From the NCBI RefSeq assembly GCF_932274485.2, contig NC_065882.2, positions 15,421,390 through 15,485,389 on the forward strand: a stretch of DNA of 64,000 nucleotides. Reading direction: 5' to 3'. The stretch is from Patella vulgata. Lineage: Eukaryota; Mollusca; Gastropoda; Patellidae. Of this stretch, positions 44,822-56,164 are shown piece after piece (positions within the stretch are counted from its first letter, which is position 1; every line of letters starts with the position of its first letter). The notes under the pieces were generated by a model. The model was not told the origin of the DNA and made no database searches. It was given only the letters and a program-made list of their open reading frames with translations. The position numbers and the translations under genes are program-made.

Positions 44822-46265
44822 GGCATTATGAAAGCTTGGCTTTATTAAACATACATTATGCAAGAGCTAAATCTGATTATTGCAAGTCTTTATTTAGGCT
44901 TCAGATGTCATAGAAATTATAAATTAGATCTTTATTTACACAACAAGCACAAAATCAACTCTGTAGACCCACGGATGGCTTGGATTTAAACGGGATTTCG
45001 TTGACTGATTTGATTTTAAATGGCGTCGTGAGCGGAGATTAACCGTTACGTTGACGTGATACTCCCGGATCGAGGCTAAATGATAGAGTGTACGAAGCGA
45101 GGCCGCTGTTGAGCGATGCCTTAACAAATAACATCAAAACTATTTAAAGTGCAATAAACTAAACAGAGATAATGACAAATTATACAATTCCTGGAGACCG
45201 TGTGATGACTAATACAGATGGACAGGAGGTCTTCTGTCTTAATAATATCAATAAAAATATTTTTATTTCCCCAATAGGCACGACGCCACTGGTGTATACC
45301 TATAGATTCGTCATAATTCATATTATAATATTATGTCCTATATTCAATTGATTTAATGCCTGCCCAAAATATAAGTAAGAATGAAAATTTACCCTCTCAC
45401 TCAGTTTGTCCAATTGTTATAAAAATCCAAAAAGGTAAAGCACAAATTCGGATATGATGACAGCAGACAAAAGACAGCAGAGATTATGTAGGTGCAGTTA
45501 ACGCCTGTCAATCAAACGATCAGCCATACCAAGAATCGGTGAAGATGGAATTCAATCCCATTTCTAGCCAAAAATTACACTGGTGATAACTATGTTCAGA
45601 ATAAAGTAATTTGACTGAAATTTTCAATATATTCTTCTTTCATCATCTATTTTGAACTGTTATAGCAAGAATGGCTAACTCCTTATAAAAGTCTCCCATA
45701 ATGTATCTTTAACTACAGCATACAGTTCAATTCTGATATGCATTATAACATCTAAACGCGCTCAATAGGGCAGACAGCTAGATTATGATTTTAAGTATAT
45801 CAGAATGAAGAAGTAAAAATGTTTGATTTTTTTTTATCTTGATGTATTTTTAATGTTTTATGTATTATGTAGAAGTATTTGTTCGCTAAGTGGGTAAGAC
45901 GCTGGCTCCCTAGCCTGGAGGTCGGGTATTCGATTGCTGCATTGGCCGAGAACGTTCATCCAGATTTTCCGGCGTGGTTCCCTAGCGATTGAATTTTCGA
46001 CCTAGCCTCGATCATCATTACTAAAGTCGTTACGATAAAAACAGTCTCGATTATCCATTTCATGATTAAATTACGAATGGAAGTGGAACAGGAAATCGGA
46101 TACTAATCCAATAAACATCGCAGGCTAGCGATGGCATCGAAAATTGATTATGGTCTGCATAAGTTAAGTAATGTCTAATTAATAATTTAGATAACATATA
46201 AGGCCTAAAGAAAGACCTGCAATATGCAGAATTAGCTTATGCATATGTTTAACACAATATGTTAT
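44822..46265. other. Intergenic, nothing recognised except repeats
   Basis: A SINE-A head fragment at 45890-45985 (GCTAAGTGGGTAAGACGCTGG). Block 46140-46255 (TGTCTAATTAATAATTTAG, GGCCTAAAGAAAGACCTGC) recurs at 49938-50055 inside the PAN-like gene's first intron. No gene seen. Confidence 0.45.
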
Positions 46266-46490
46266 TGGGGGGTTGGATAGCTGAATGGTTAGCACGTGCG
46301 CGCTGTACCATAGTCTGTGATTGAGTCAACTGGGTGGGTTTTCTCCGGGTCCTCCGGTTTCCTCCCACTGCTAAAGACCCCTACGCGCAAGCGAATTATT
46401 GAAATAAAATTAAACCATATGTTAGTCCCGAAATGACCTAGTTTGTGTCGAGTGGACGTTAAACCCCTTTTCTCTCTCTCTCTCAATATG
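46266..46490 (+). mobile_element. SINE-B with short internal deletion
   Basis: GATAGCTGAATGGTTAGCACG, TTGAGTCAACTGGGTGGG directly joined to TTTTCTCCGGGTCCTCCGG, tail GGACGTTAAACCCC and (CT)n. Confidence 0.8.
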
Positions 46491-46607
46491 TTATTAGCTA
46501 CAGTATTAGTATTAATCGATATAAACATGACACTTTGACTTGTCGCACAGCTGCCACCTCTCAGAATTAATACTTGGCATTAGCAATGATCCAAAAAGCT
46601 CACACTA

Positions 46608-46830
46608 TGTTGGGGGTTGGTAGCAGAATGATCTAATACGCGCGCTTTAGGTCATAGGGTTGATGGCCAAAATGAAGGGTTTTCTCCGGGTCCCCCTGTT
46701 TCTCTTCCGACTGCTGATAACCCCTACGTGCAAGCGAATTATCGAAATAAAAATGAGCCATGTGATAGTCCCGAAATGACCTACATTGTTTTAAGTGGAC
46801 ATTACCCCCCCCCTCTTCTCTCTCTCTTGA
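46608..46830 (+). mobile_element. SINE-B, divergent
   Basis: GGTAGCAGAATGATCTAATAC, CGCGCTTTAGGTCATAGGG, TTTTCTCCGGGTCCCCC, GTGCAAGCGAATTATCG, poly-C and (CT)n tail. Confidence 0.65.
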
Positions 46831-46911
46831 TAATTAAAGCATTCATGGTGATATGTCTAAAAAAAAATGTCTCTAACTCGCAGTCTGGCTCTTAACGTTT
46901 AACGTAATGTC

Positions 46912-47270
46912 GGGGATACGGTGGCTAAGTGGGTAAGGCGCTGGCTCGCTATTAAGGAGGTCGTGTGTTTGGTCCCTGCATTGGCCGAGAAAGTTCATCC
47001 GGCGTGGTTCCCCCTCGTCAGTGATGCAGGACGGAGGGCCAGACAAGAACAGCTTTCTAGTCTTTCGGATGGGACGAAAAACTGAGGTCCTGTGTACACA
47101 TTGGCGTGCACGTAACAGATCTCTTGGCAGTTGGAAGTCAATATAAGAGTAGTCCGTAGCGCCGCTGTCCGGGGAAAATTTCACTCATAGCACACTGTAT
47201 GGCGTATGCCCGTCTTCATTATCCTAGTTCGGAGCAGAACACTAGGGCGCTAAACCCCAATTCATTTCAT
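46912..47270 (+). mobile_element. SINE-A, full length with target duplication
   Basis: 359 bp from GGGGATACGGTGGCTAAGTG to the ATTTC tail. Flanked by AACGTAATGTC (46901-46911) and AACATAATGTC (47271-47281), one mismatch. Confidence 0.88.
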
Positions 47271-47704
47271 AACATAATGTCTATATTAAGTGCAGGAGGA
47301 CGACAAAATTAACTACAGCAAAATTAACTTCAATCAGTATGACCATTCAATGTGCCTTTTTTATTTTAATTTCCCAGATTAAATAATTTGACTGTTCGTG
47401 TAATTGTTTTCATTTTTTTCAAATCAAAACGTTTCTCTTAAATTACTTAATTTACACTGACATTTATTCCATCATAATTTTTAAATAAAATGTGTTAATT
47501 ATCAAAAAAGAAAGGTTGGAGTTACGTATGGAACATGTCTTGTTAAATGTTACTAATTATGTCAAGTTAAATTATAACAATAGATGTCGAATGATTAGCT
47601 ACACTGTAAACTCCAATGTGTATTTTCTAACAACTACATTGGGAATGTACTTTTCTGCACCAAACGGGGTAAATGCAGTGATGCATACGCCATGTAGTGT
47701 ATTG

Positions 47705-47985
47705 GCAAGAGAGAGAGGGAGGTTTAACGTCCAATCGACACAAACAAGATCATTTCGGGACTAACACATGGTTCAATTTTATTTCAATAATTCGCTTGCG
47801 CGTTGGGGTCTTTAGCAATGGGAGGAAACTGGACGACCAGGAGAAAACCCAACGGGTTGAACAGGCGACCGTACCCACGTACAAGCTGGGAATCGACACC
47901 ACGCCACCTGACTCAATGACAGGCCTTATGGTTTCAAGCGCACGCGTCAAACCACTAGACCCAACCCCTTCCCGATCAGCAAGTT
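47705..47985 (-). mobile_element. SINE-B, nearly full length
   Basis: GGTTTAACGTCCAATCGAC, AATAATTCGCTTGCGCGT, GACGACCAGGAGAAAACCC, GGGAATCGACACCACGCC, and the reversed head. A short SINE-A tail lies immediately before it (47640-47704). Confidence 0.75.
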
Positions 47986-48029
47986 TTTTGACTGCTTATA
48001 ATATAATTCTCCACCTACCATGTGTATAA

Positions 48030-48210
48030 TGAAGACCTTGAATTTCCGATCCGAACGACTAGACTCTTTTTGTTGCCAGATAAACAGTCCTACGCTACTC
48101 TCGAGGGGAAAGCATGAAGCAAAATCCAGAGGAAATTTCTCAGCCAAAACCGGAAAAGAACCCGTGCTAGTTAGCCAGTACCATATTCATTAAGCCAAGG
48201 TGGCTCCCAA
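48030..48210 (-). mobile_element. SINE-A, 5' part, divergent
   Basis: TTCCGATCCGAACGACTAGAC, CTCGAGGGGAAAGCATG, TTTCTCAGCCAAAACCGG, CATTAAGCCAAGGTGGCTCC. Confidence 0.5.
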
Positions 48211-48440
48211 AATGGTAAAAGGATGGAATTAAATAGAATTTAACCTGGCGACAATATTTGAGTTACATGGGCACACCCAGGTAATTTTAACAAGGGTTGC
48301 TACATGACTTACATAAGGCCAAGGTGGCTCCCATAATGGTAAAAGAATGGAATTAAATAGAATTTAACCTCCTGGTGACAATATTTGAGTTACATGGGCA
48401 CACACAGGTAATTTTAACAAGGGTTGCTACATGACTTACA
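48193..48440 (+). repeat. Two-unit tandem duplication of about 124 bp
   Basis: GCCAAGGTGGCTCCC.AAATGG ... GTTGCTACATGACTTACAT is repeated almost unchanged, starting near 48193 and 48317. Confidence 0.9.
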
Positions 48441-48483
48441 TTTCATTACATCATCTTTGGGCATATATCATAATGCAATGATG

Positions 48484-48715
48484 GGGTCCACGGTGGCTCC
48501 TTGGGTAAGGCAGTGACTCGCTATCCAGTCGATCAAGGTGTTGGTCGAGAAACTTCCTCGGATTTATCCGACTTGGCTTAACGTGTCAGAGATGTAGGCC
48601 AAAGGGTCTGACAAGGTTTCGTGTCTGTTCGCCCGTGCAAAATGTCCCCCATAGCACAATCGGTTATTGCAAAAAAGGGGGGGGGGGAAGTTAAACCCCA
48701 TTCCATTTTATGTAT
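48484..48715 (+). mobile_element. SINE-A, divergent with internal deletion
   Basis: GGTCCACGGTGGCTCCTTGGG, TGGTCGAGAAACTTCCTCGG, AAGTTAAACCCCATTCC with a G-run before the tail. Confidence 0.55.
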
Positions 48716-48794
48716 TTATACGTTGCTTTTAAGTATGCCCGTCGGCATTTGCTTTGTTGGTGCGAAAGATTAGGACGTTTAACACCATTACGTT

Positions 48795-49015
48795 TCATCA
48801 TTGTCTTAGATTTCGATTCCCCGCTTGTACGTGACAAGTTTTAAGGTCGCCTGTCGAACCTCGTGGGTTTTCTCCGTGTCTTCCGATTTCCTCCCACTGT
48901 TCAAGACCCCTACAGCGAAGCGAATTATTGAAATAAAATCGAACCATATGTTAGTCCCGAAATGACCTAGTTTGTGTCGAGTGGACGCTAAACCCCATTT
49001 TTCTCTCTTTTAGAT
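48795..49015 (+). mobile_element. SINE-B, 5'-truncated
   Basis: TTTCGATTCCCCGCTTGTACG, GTGGGTTTTCTCCGTGTC, AGCGAATTATTGAAATAAA, TCGAGTGGACGCTAAACCCC. Confidence 0.75.
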
Positions 49016-49524
49016 TAGTTGCTGATGATATGATAGATATGAGATAATTGTTAAACATTCAGCGTGTGACTTTAGATCTATAGAATCCCTTGTAATATCA
49101 GTCTAACATGGTTTAATTCTGTTCAGTATTAATACAGATATGACAAATTGAAACACTAGGACGACCGCCATCTTTATTTGCCGAGAAAAACAAATAATGG
49201 GCGTGTTTTAAATCTTACTGATATTATTTAGTGTTGGTATTTTCATTGTGTTTACTTAAATAAATGTTAAATAATCAATGCAAATCACGCATCATTAATT
49301 TAAGTTGTCGGTTAAACGTAAATGTTTAAATTAAAAGACAATGTTTACAGTGTAAAGATTCGGTTAAGTTTACAAGATTGGCCTTCGCAGTAATGTGTTA
49401 GTCTTTGTCGAAGATTATAAAAGTCAACGGAGAGGTTTTTTTGTGAATATATTGACAAGTTTAAGACAAAAGTGATAATTCGTAAACTTGCGAGATAGAT
49501 CATGACTTCCGTCCCGTCGTGGGG
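49016..49524 (+). other. Upstream region of the PAN-like gene
   Basis: AT-rich, no coding sequence seen; ends at the TATA box. Confidence 0.5.
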
Positions 49525-49532
49525 ATATAAAA
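49525..49532 (+). promoter_or_regulatory. TATA box of the PAN-like gene
   Basis: ATATAAAA lies 58 bases before the ATG at 49590, giving an expected start near 49556 and a short 5' UTR. Confidence 0.65.
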
Positions 49533-49589
49533 CTCCAATCGGGGTATGTAACACCGTATTTGTACACAAGAGTTAAAACGCGAGGCAAC

Positions 49590-52500
49590 ATGATGAACTA
49601 TCTTTTGTTTGCTGTCTTTGTTCTTTGTTTGTTGAGAGGTACGTCTTATATTTCACATCTCTTAAACTTTAGATATATCTAATTGATTTCAAAATATTTC
49701 AGTAATTATAATTATAAAACTTAAAGATACATTATGTAAAATTTAAATAAAGAGCTAGCCATTCCTGCTATAATAGTTCGAACATAGATCATGTAAAATT
49801 AATAATTTGAAAATTTCATTCAAATTATTCTATTGCGAGGGAAGATATTAACCTTTAAAGGTTTGACTAGACGTCTGGAATAATTTCAACCACCGTTCTA
49901 ATCTATTTAATATCGGAGAAATCCGGTGCCGTTGAGAGTTGATTATGGCCTGGCCCAATTAATTAATGTCTAATTAATAATTTAGAAAACATTTCAGGCC
50001 TAAAGAAAGACCTGCAATAGACAGATTTAGCTCTTACATAATGTATGTTTAAGTCGAACAAGCCTTGTAAAGTTAAATTTGTTCTAAGTAAGATGTACGT
50101 CTTACAATAAATATTGTTCGTGCTTTTAATATTTTCGTTAACCAAGCTATTAATATTTTCGGTTGTTAGATTAATTAAAACGATCCTAATAATTTAAACT
50201 TTAGATATTTCTAATTGATTTTAATGTATTTCTGTGAATATAAATATAACATATATGCCGAACCTTTAATCGCCAAATCGTGAAATTCTAACAAAAGTTT
50301 TGAAGTACGATTTTTAAAGTATTATTTATACGTCCCACAATTGATATTGTACTTGGCCACGCAATTGATATTTTCCTTTGTGAGATTAATTAATATTTTC
50401 CGATTATTTAAACAGTACTTTGTACCTTTGATTTCCATTTTCCTTTGCTAGATTTGGCTTTAATTGTCAATTGCCCGCTTAGTTACTCAATTACAACACA
50501 TGCACCGTGATATTTTTTGGGGGTGGGGGTATATTTTAAGGATAAAAAAGTATAATGAATAAAAAAATGAATGCACCGGAGTTAACGCCCTGCTCTTCAA
50601 ATAGATAATGACGGAAGCTAATAGTTGCCCTCGTTCAAGCGACACCCTTTATTAAAGAATTCGAATCTAATGGAATTAACGCCCTAATTAAAGAATGCGT
50701 TAACTCTGTCTTTTTTGTACACATAACTTTTTCATTTCCTATTTGATATCTTCTCTTACTTAGGTCTTTGTCCATTGGTTAGGGGGTGGGGTGTTGGTTC
50801 CAACAATGAGTGAAAAACGTTTTTGTTTTGATGTAATTTTAGCAACATTAGTGATAAATCTAGTCTTTCTTCTCTCAATTTACCATTCGTATAGCATTCC
50901 ATCTGATTAAATCACAGATCCTATTTTATTTCGTTTTCAATAGTTCAAAATTTCGTTTTACTTGCCTCCACGAGAGTTGTTAATAACCCGTGTTCTGGTT
51001 GATGTAAGGAATTGAAATGAAATGAAATGGGGTTAAACGTCCTACTGTTCTGCTCCGAATTTGGGCTAATGAAGACGGACATACGCCATACAGTGTGCTA
51101 TGAGGGAAAGTTTGCCCGGACAGCGGCACTACGGCCTACTCTTATAGCGAATTCCAGCTGTAAATGGATCTTTTACGTGCACGCCAATGTGTAGACGGGA
51201 CGTCGGTTTTTCGTCTCATCCGAACGACAAGATAGCTGTCCCTGTTAGGCCCTCCATCAATGACAAGGGGGAACCATTCCGGAAAATCTGGATGAACTTT
51301 CGCAGCCAATGCAGGGATGGAACACCCGACCTCCTGGCTAGTGAGCCAGCGTCTTACCCACTTAGCCACCGCGACCCCCATGGTTGATGTAAGGGCAAAG
51401 TTGTATTTCCAATACCAAACATCAACGCTGATTGGTTAATCAAATGTCTGAGGACACAGAGACAAAGGCCGCTCGTATGACCAGTCATATTTTCATGTGG
51501 TGGAGGCCATCGGAAGTGTAAAGAAACGAAACGAAATATAGATCTGTATTTTAATCACAGTGCTTGACATTTGCGTCCAATTGATATCACCGACAAGAAC
51601 GCTCGTGAAAAATACTCAATTGAATTTGATTATTCGTTGGATTTCTGGTTATTATGTTTGTCTTAGGTTGTATTATCTATACGTTATTACATAGAATTAA
51701 TTTAATTTATTACAAATCTTTAATATTTCTGCAAAATTTGTTTAATTAGCTCGTTTTACATTTGATATTTTTTACAATTATATTTATATTCTGTTTTGCA
51801 GGATGTTCAGGATACGGTAAGTTCTATTTTTGATATTCAAATGTCTCTTAACATAAACATCATCTCTAGAAATGCTAAATCTTTGAAAGCATACCCTATT
51901 CTGTGTAAAACTAAATCACCTATCGCGATCTACCTTGTTTCTGATCATCGCGTACATCCCGTGAAGTTCAGTGTCCAAGTTATGGACAGACACTGTGATT
52001 GCAATTACAGGCTGGGGACGGAACATGAAACGACGGTGTCGGCCGTCTTCGAGAGGCGAAGGCGTGGCGCTTACCGTACAGGACCCCGCTCCCACAAAAA
52101 AGAAAACGAAAATGAGAGAGGGTTTAACGTCCACTCGACACAAACCAGGTCATTTCGGAACTAACATATGGTTCAATTTTATTTCAATAATTCGCATGCG
52201 CGTAGGGGTCTTTAGCAGTGGGAGGAAACCGAAGGACCCGGAGAAAACTCACGAGGTTGGACAGCCGACACTACTCCTTGTCACGTACAACTGGGGATTC
52301 GAAACCACGCCAGTTGATTCAATGACAGACCTTATGATACAGCGCGCACGTGGTAATCCCACCCCCTTTCCTGGTACAAATAGTGATAGTGGGAACATAG
52401 CGTTACTATGGTTGTATTAACATCTTCTAATTCAATTTAACTATTGTAACAAATAAAATGAATATTCATACCTTTTATGATCCTTAACGCCGTAACACGT

Positions 52501-54956
52501 GTAAAAATAAAATAGATATTTGACTAACATCCTTGTTGAATAAGTATGCCATTAATAATATAAAAAAGATGACGTGTGAAATTATATACGTATGTATAAC
52601 ATCAATGATACTTCAATTCATTATTGATACATTTGGATTATAAAATGACTTTTAAATTGTTTAATAACCAGAAGCCTTTTATGTTTTATCTGTGTCCTCT
52701 TACCAAGATAAATATAGAAATATAACATAAATTTATACATAATATTGTCCCGTGATGCATAGGCGTACAAGCTCGATGTAATTTAACTGCCGCAAACGCG
52801 TTTTCCTGCTATACCAGCCTGTGAATACAGCAACTTCAATGTGGTCTAATATAGCCTATTTCAGTGACTTCCCTGAATCCCAAACAATCGTCACTGGGTA
52901 TGGGGAATTCGCCCCCCCCCCCCCCCGAGACAATTTAAAAATTTAACTGCCGTAAATGCATTTTTCTGCTATTCTAGCCCATGAATTAAGCAGCTTCAAA
53001 GTTTCCAATCCCACTCTATGCCGACTTGAATTCCAACCATCTAATCAGACTGCTGCCGCGACATTCACAAATAATAATCGATACCTCAAAAAAGTCGCAC
53101 AAAGTAGAGTGGCTCCAGACAAAGTAAATTCAGTACGAAATCGTGGTATTCAATTAAAAAAAACTATAATTAGTGTTTTATTAGATTTCGGGAACTTTAT
53201 TTTGCCAACTAGATGAAATAATATTTTTTTTTCACTTTACCCGTCTGCCCGAAAAGTTGGATTGACCTAAAGTTAGCGGGACAGCTGTCCCCCGCCCCCT
53301 GCATCACTGGCTAGTACGCCTATGGGTCAAGCCCTGTATTTGTCGAGAAAGTTCTTCAAGGCTGTCCTGTGTTGAAGATGGAGCCTTGGAACGGACAAAT
53401 GAGTAGCCGTTCTAATGGTAGAAAACAATGAACTCGTTAGCGTACTTGTAAAAGAACCCCCGAAAGTTCAGTCTGATTATAACACAGATCCTATTTCGTT
53501 TCGTTTTTTACAGTACAAAACGCCGATTAGTTAATCACATGTCTGAATTTATAGGGCCAAAAGTCGCCCGAATAACCCCTGACGCGACCTCTCACTACAA
53601 CCGGTCAGATCTTTATGCTGTGAAGGCCATCGAAAGTATAAAAAAAACGAAACGAAATATAGATCTGTATTTTGATCGATTGCCTGGAAGCTAGAATTCG
53701 CACAAGAGTAACCGAATATGCTGCTGTCCGGCTAAATTTCTCCCATAGCATAATAGAGTATGTCCATCACCGTGTTGTTCGAGAAATTTCTTCAAGATTG
53801 TTGACAGGGTCTGGCAAGGACAACTGACCATTCGTTATGATGGTACGAAAACCATGGACTATGCCAGTTAGCGTTCCTGTAAATAACCCTTAATGGTTAA
53901 AATTCGATTAACGCTACTCTGACAAAATTTCTCTCATACCACGAGATGGGCTCACTAGTCCGCGGGTGCACAATTCCGCCGCTATAAATGAAATGAAATG
54001 AAATGGGGTTTAACGTCCTACTGTTCTGCTCCTATACTGGGTTAATGAAGACGGACATACGCCATACAGTGTGCTATGAGGGAAATTTTGCCCGGCCAGC
54101 GGCACTATCGCCTACTCTTATATCGAATTCCAACTGCCAAGGGATCTTTTACGTGCATTCTAATGTATACAGGGGACCTCGGTTTTTCGTCTCATCCGAA
54201 TGACTAGACAGCTGTCCTTGTCAGGCCCTCCGTTCTGCACCACTGACAAGGGGAAACCACGTCGGAAAATCAGGATGAACTTTCTCGGCCAATGCAGGGA
54301 TCGAACACCCGACCTCCAGGCTAGCGAGCCAGCGTCTTAACCACCTAGCCACCGTGGCTCCCCCGCCGCTATAAGAAATACTATAAATATGGGTATCAAT
54401 AAACCTAACCCTATCCCAACCTTAACACTATTAATAGATATCGGCGGACTAATGAACCCTAACCTTAATAATAGATATGGATGGACTAGTGAACCCGCGG
54501 ACTAGTGAGCATTCCCCCATACCACACTGCATCGATCCGTACAAACAGAACAACGTTAAACAAAATTACTTTTTATTTCAACTTATCTATTTATTTGTAG
54601 AATGTTTTTATGATGACAAAGTGGGTTATGGAATAACAGCTGACACCAGACTCTTTTACAAACTAGTTGACACCATCGAGATATGCGAGGCTATGTGTGA
54701 GGCCTCGGAAGAGTGTACCGTTTACAGGTACGAGAGGTTTGGTTGTCATCTGTTGCAGAGACCGGTTTTAGATCGACAGGTCGTGGATGATCTGGATGAA
54801 TGTAAGGAGGCATGTGAAGCTCACGACGAATGCAATCTACTTCAGATTGTTTATTCTGAATATGAAGGAAACGTCTGTTGGTTGTATTCTTATTCAGACA
54901 TCAAACCAACGATATACCACAACGACGTGGTCAGCATCAAAAGTTGTCTTAAATAA
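49590..54956 (+). CDS. Secreted PAN/Apple-like cysteine-rich protein, 3 exons with a 15-nt microexon, 139 aa
   Basis: Exons 49590-49638 (signal peptide), 51802-51816 (15 nt) and 54601-54956 join in phases 1 and 1 to an open 139-aa protein. The microexon TTTTGCAG|GATGTTC...TACG|GTAAGT supplies four residues plus split codons (GCSGY) at the signal-peptide boundary. Residues 1-20 are a signal peptide. The mature part has two similar halves, each with C-x3-C-x5-C (EICEAMCEASEEC at 48-60; DECKEACEAHDEC at 87-99) followed by a later cysteine (C70, C114), the core pattern of PAN/Apple modules that bind proteins or carbohydrates. The protein is acidic. Function is unknown; an extracellular adhesive, mucus or defence role is possible. 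Introns are filled with SINEs. AATAAA at 55064-55069 is the likely poly(A) signal. Confidence 0.75.
50903..51558. mobile_element. ACAGATC-type MITE, copy 1, split by a SINE
   Basis: Inverted ends CACAGATCCTATTTTATTTCG (left) and ACGAAATATAGATCTGTATT (right); inner GGTTAATCA.ATGTCTGA and GGAGGCCATCGGAAGTGTA match copy 2 at 53473-53678. A SINE-A sits at 51010-51381. In PAN-like gene intron 1. Confidence 0.75.
51010..51381 (-). mobile_element. SINE-A, full length with 13-bp target duplication
   Basis: 372 bp, flanked by GGTTGATGTAAGG at 50997-51009 and 51382-51394. Young copy inserted in a MITE. Confidence 0.93.
52105..52375 (-). mobile_element. SINE-B in PAN-like gene intron 2
   Basis: GGTTTAACGTCCACTCGAC, AATAATTCGCATGCGCGT, GAAGGACCCGGAGAAAAC, CAACTGGGGATTCGAAACC (reversed box B), CTTATGATACAGCGCGCACG. 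Confidence 0.8.
52900..53300. other. PAN-like gene intron 2, low-information stretch
   Basis: Poly-C at 52913-52927 and a repeated phrase TTTAACTGCCG.AAA.GC.TTTT.CTGCTAT at 52783 and 52941. No exon supported. Confidence 0.4.
53473..53678. mobile_element. ACAGATC-type MITE, copy 2
   Basis: About 200 bp; ends CACAGATCCTATTTCGTTTCG and CGAAACGAAATATAGATCTG are inverted repeats. In PAN-like gene intron 2. Confidence 0.8.
53988..54362 (-). mobile_element. SINE-A, full length with 12-bp target duplication
   Basis: 375 bp, flanked by CCGCCGCTATAA at 53976-53987 and 54363-54374. It lies 240 bases before PAN-like exon 3. Confidence 0.93.
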
Positions 54957-56164
54957 ATAACCAATAATCAAGATAATCCGTGCAATAACAATTCTTTGGT
55001 TCAGATTATTGTTTTGTGTAACATTTCGTTCAAATTGATGTAAATGTCAAGCAGTCTTTTGTAAATAAATTAATTCATTTTCTATTTCTGATCCTTTATT
55101 TTATTGATGCTATTCAACCGATTTATGGACAAAGACTGATCAGAACATAACGGAGGGATCAAATTGTCGCGGGTGTGTCTAGGGGTCCACATGTATGCAC
55201 ATTGGCATATACGTAAACGGCCCCTTCGTCAGTTGCAATTGCATGAAGAATAGACAAGAAAGTCGCTGCCCGGGCAAAATGCTCCCTATCATGGCACATG
55301 TAACCATAGAAACGGTAATTACCATATCATGTATTGTGTTGACCAAGCTTTAGAAACCATTATGTGCTTGTAGTTTCTATAGTTCAAAACAAAGCATCTA
55401 GTTGTATAGAAGTCATATATAATTGATTTTAAAGGCTCAATACCACTCTTGTAACTGAATAATATGTCCCAATCTTTATTCTGGTCAACAAATTGTACTA
55501 TTTTACAATATTCCAATTAATTGATGATACAAATTTTAATGGAAAAATTCAACTAAATGATTTTAAAAGTCAAACGTAAAGCTTTTCAAATGTGACTTGG
55601 ATTTTAAAATATTTTTGAACCTTTGGACAAGTAAAATAGGATTTAATGGATAATTTACACAACAGGTAGGACACCAACACATCTAGTACTTAGAATAAGG
55701 CTATTTTTTTATTTTCTGGAGTGTTGTTGTCCCTTTAAACAGACACGCCACGCCACTTGACTCATTTTTGACCGTTCGGCCACGTAACGCCCTGCTGTTT
55801 AATAGACATGGAGCGTATTTATCATTTTAATTTGTGTTCTACGTACGTAAGTCTACCCAAGAAACTCATTTCCTCCGTAAACAACCCACAACCAGTCGTT
55901 AATCGGATTACTGGGATGTAGTCTTAGTAATGAATATTAATTCTGTCTTTCCGACCACGACTTTTTCATTGTCGAAAGGTTAATATGAAAGGTATTATAC
56001 GAACATGTTCCACCCAATCCTTTTGTTTCCTGTCCCGAAATCTCTAGAATTATGTGAAATGACACGAGTCTGCATGGCAAATTTACAATGACGTCAGTTA
56101 GATTCAAAGGGAGAAATTTAGCGGCCAATTTCGCGTTAACTATAATTTATTTGTGATTGAAATC
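54957..56164. other. Intergenic after the PAN-like gene
   Basis: Contains the poly(A) signal at 55064 and worn SINE-A traces near 55190-55310 (GTCCACATGTATGCACATTGG, GCCCGGGCAAAATG). No other gene seen. Confidence 0.5.
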
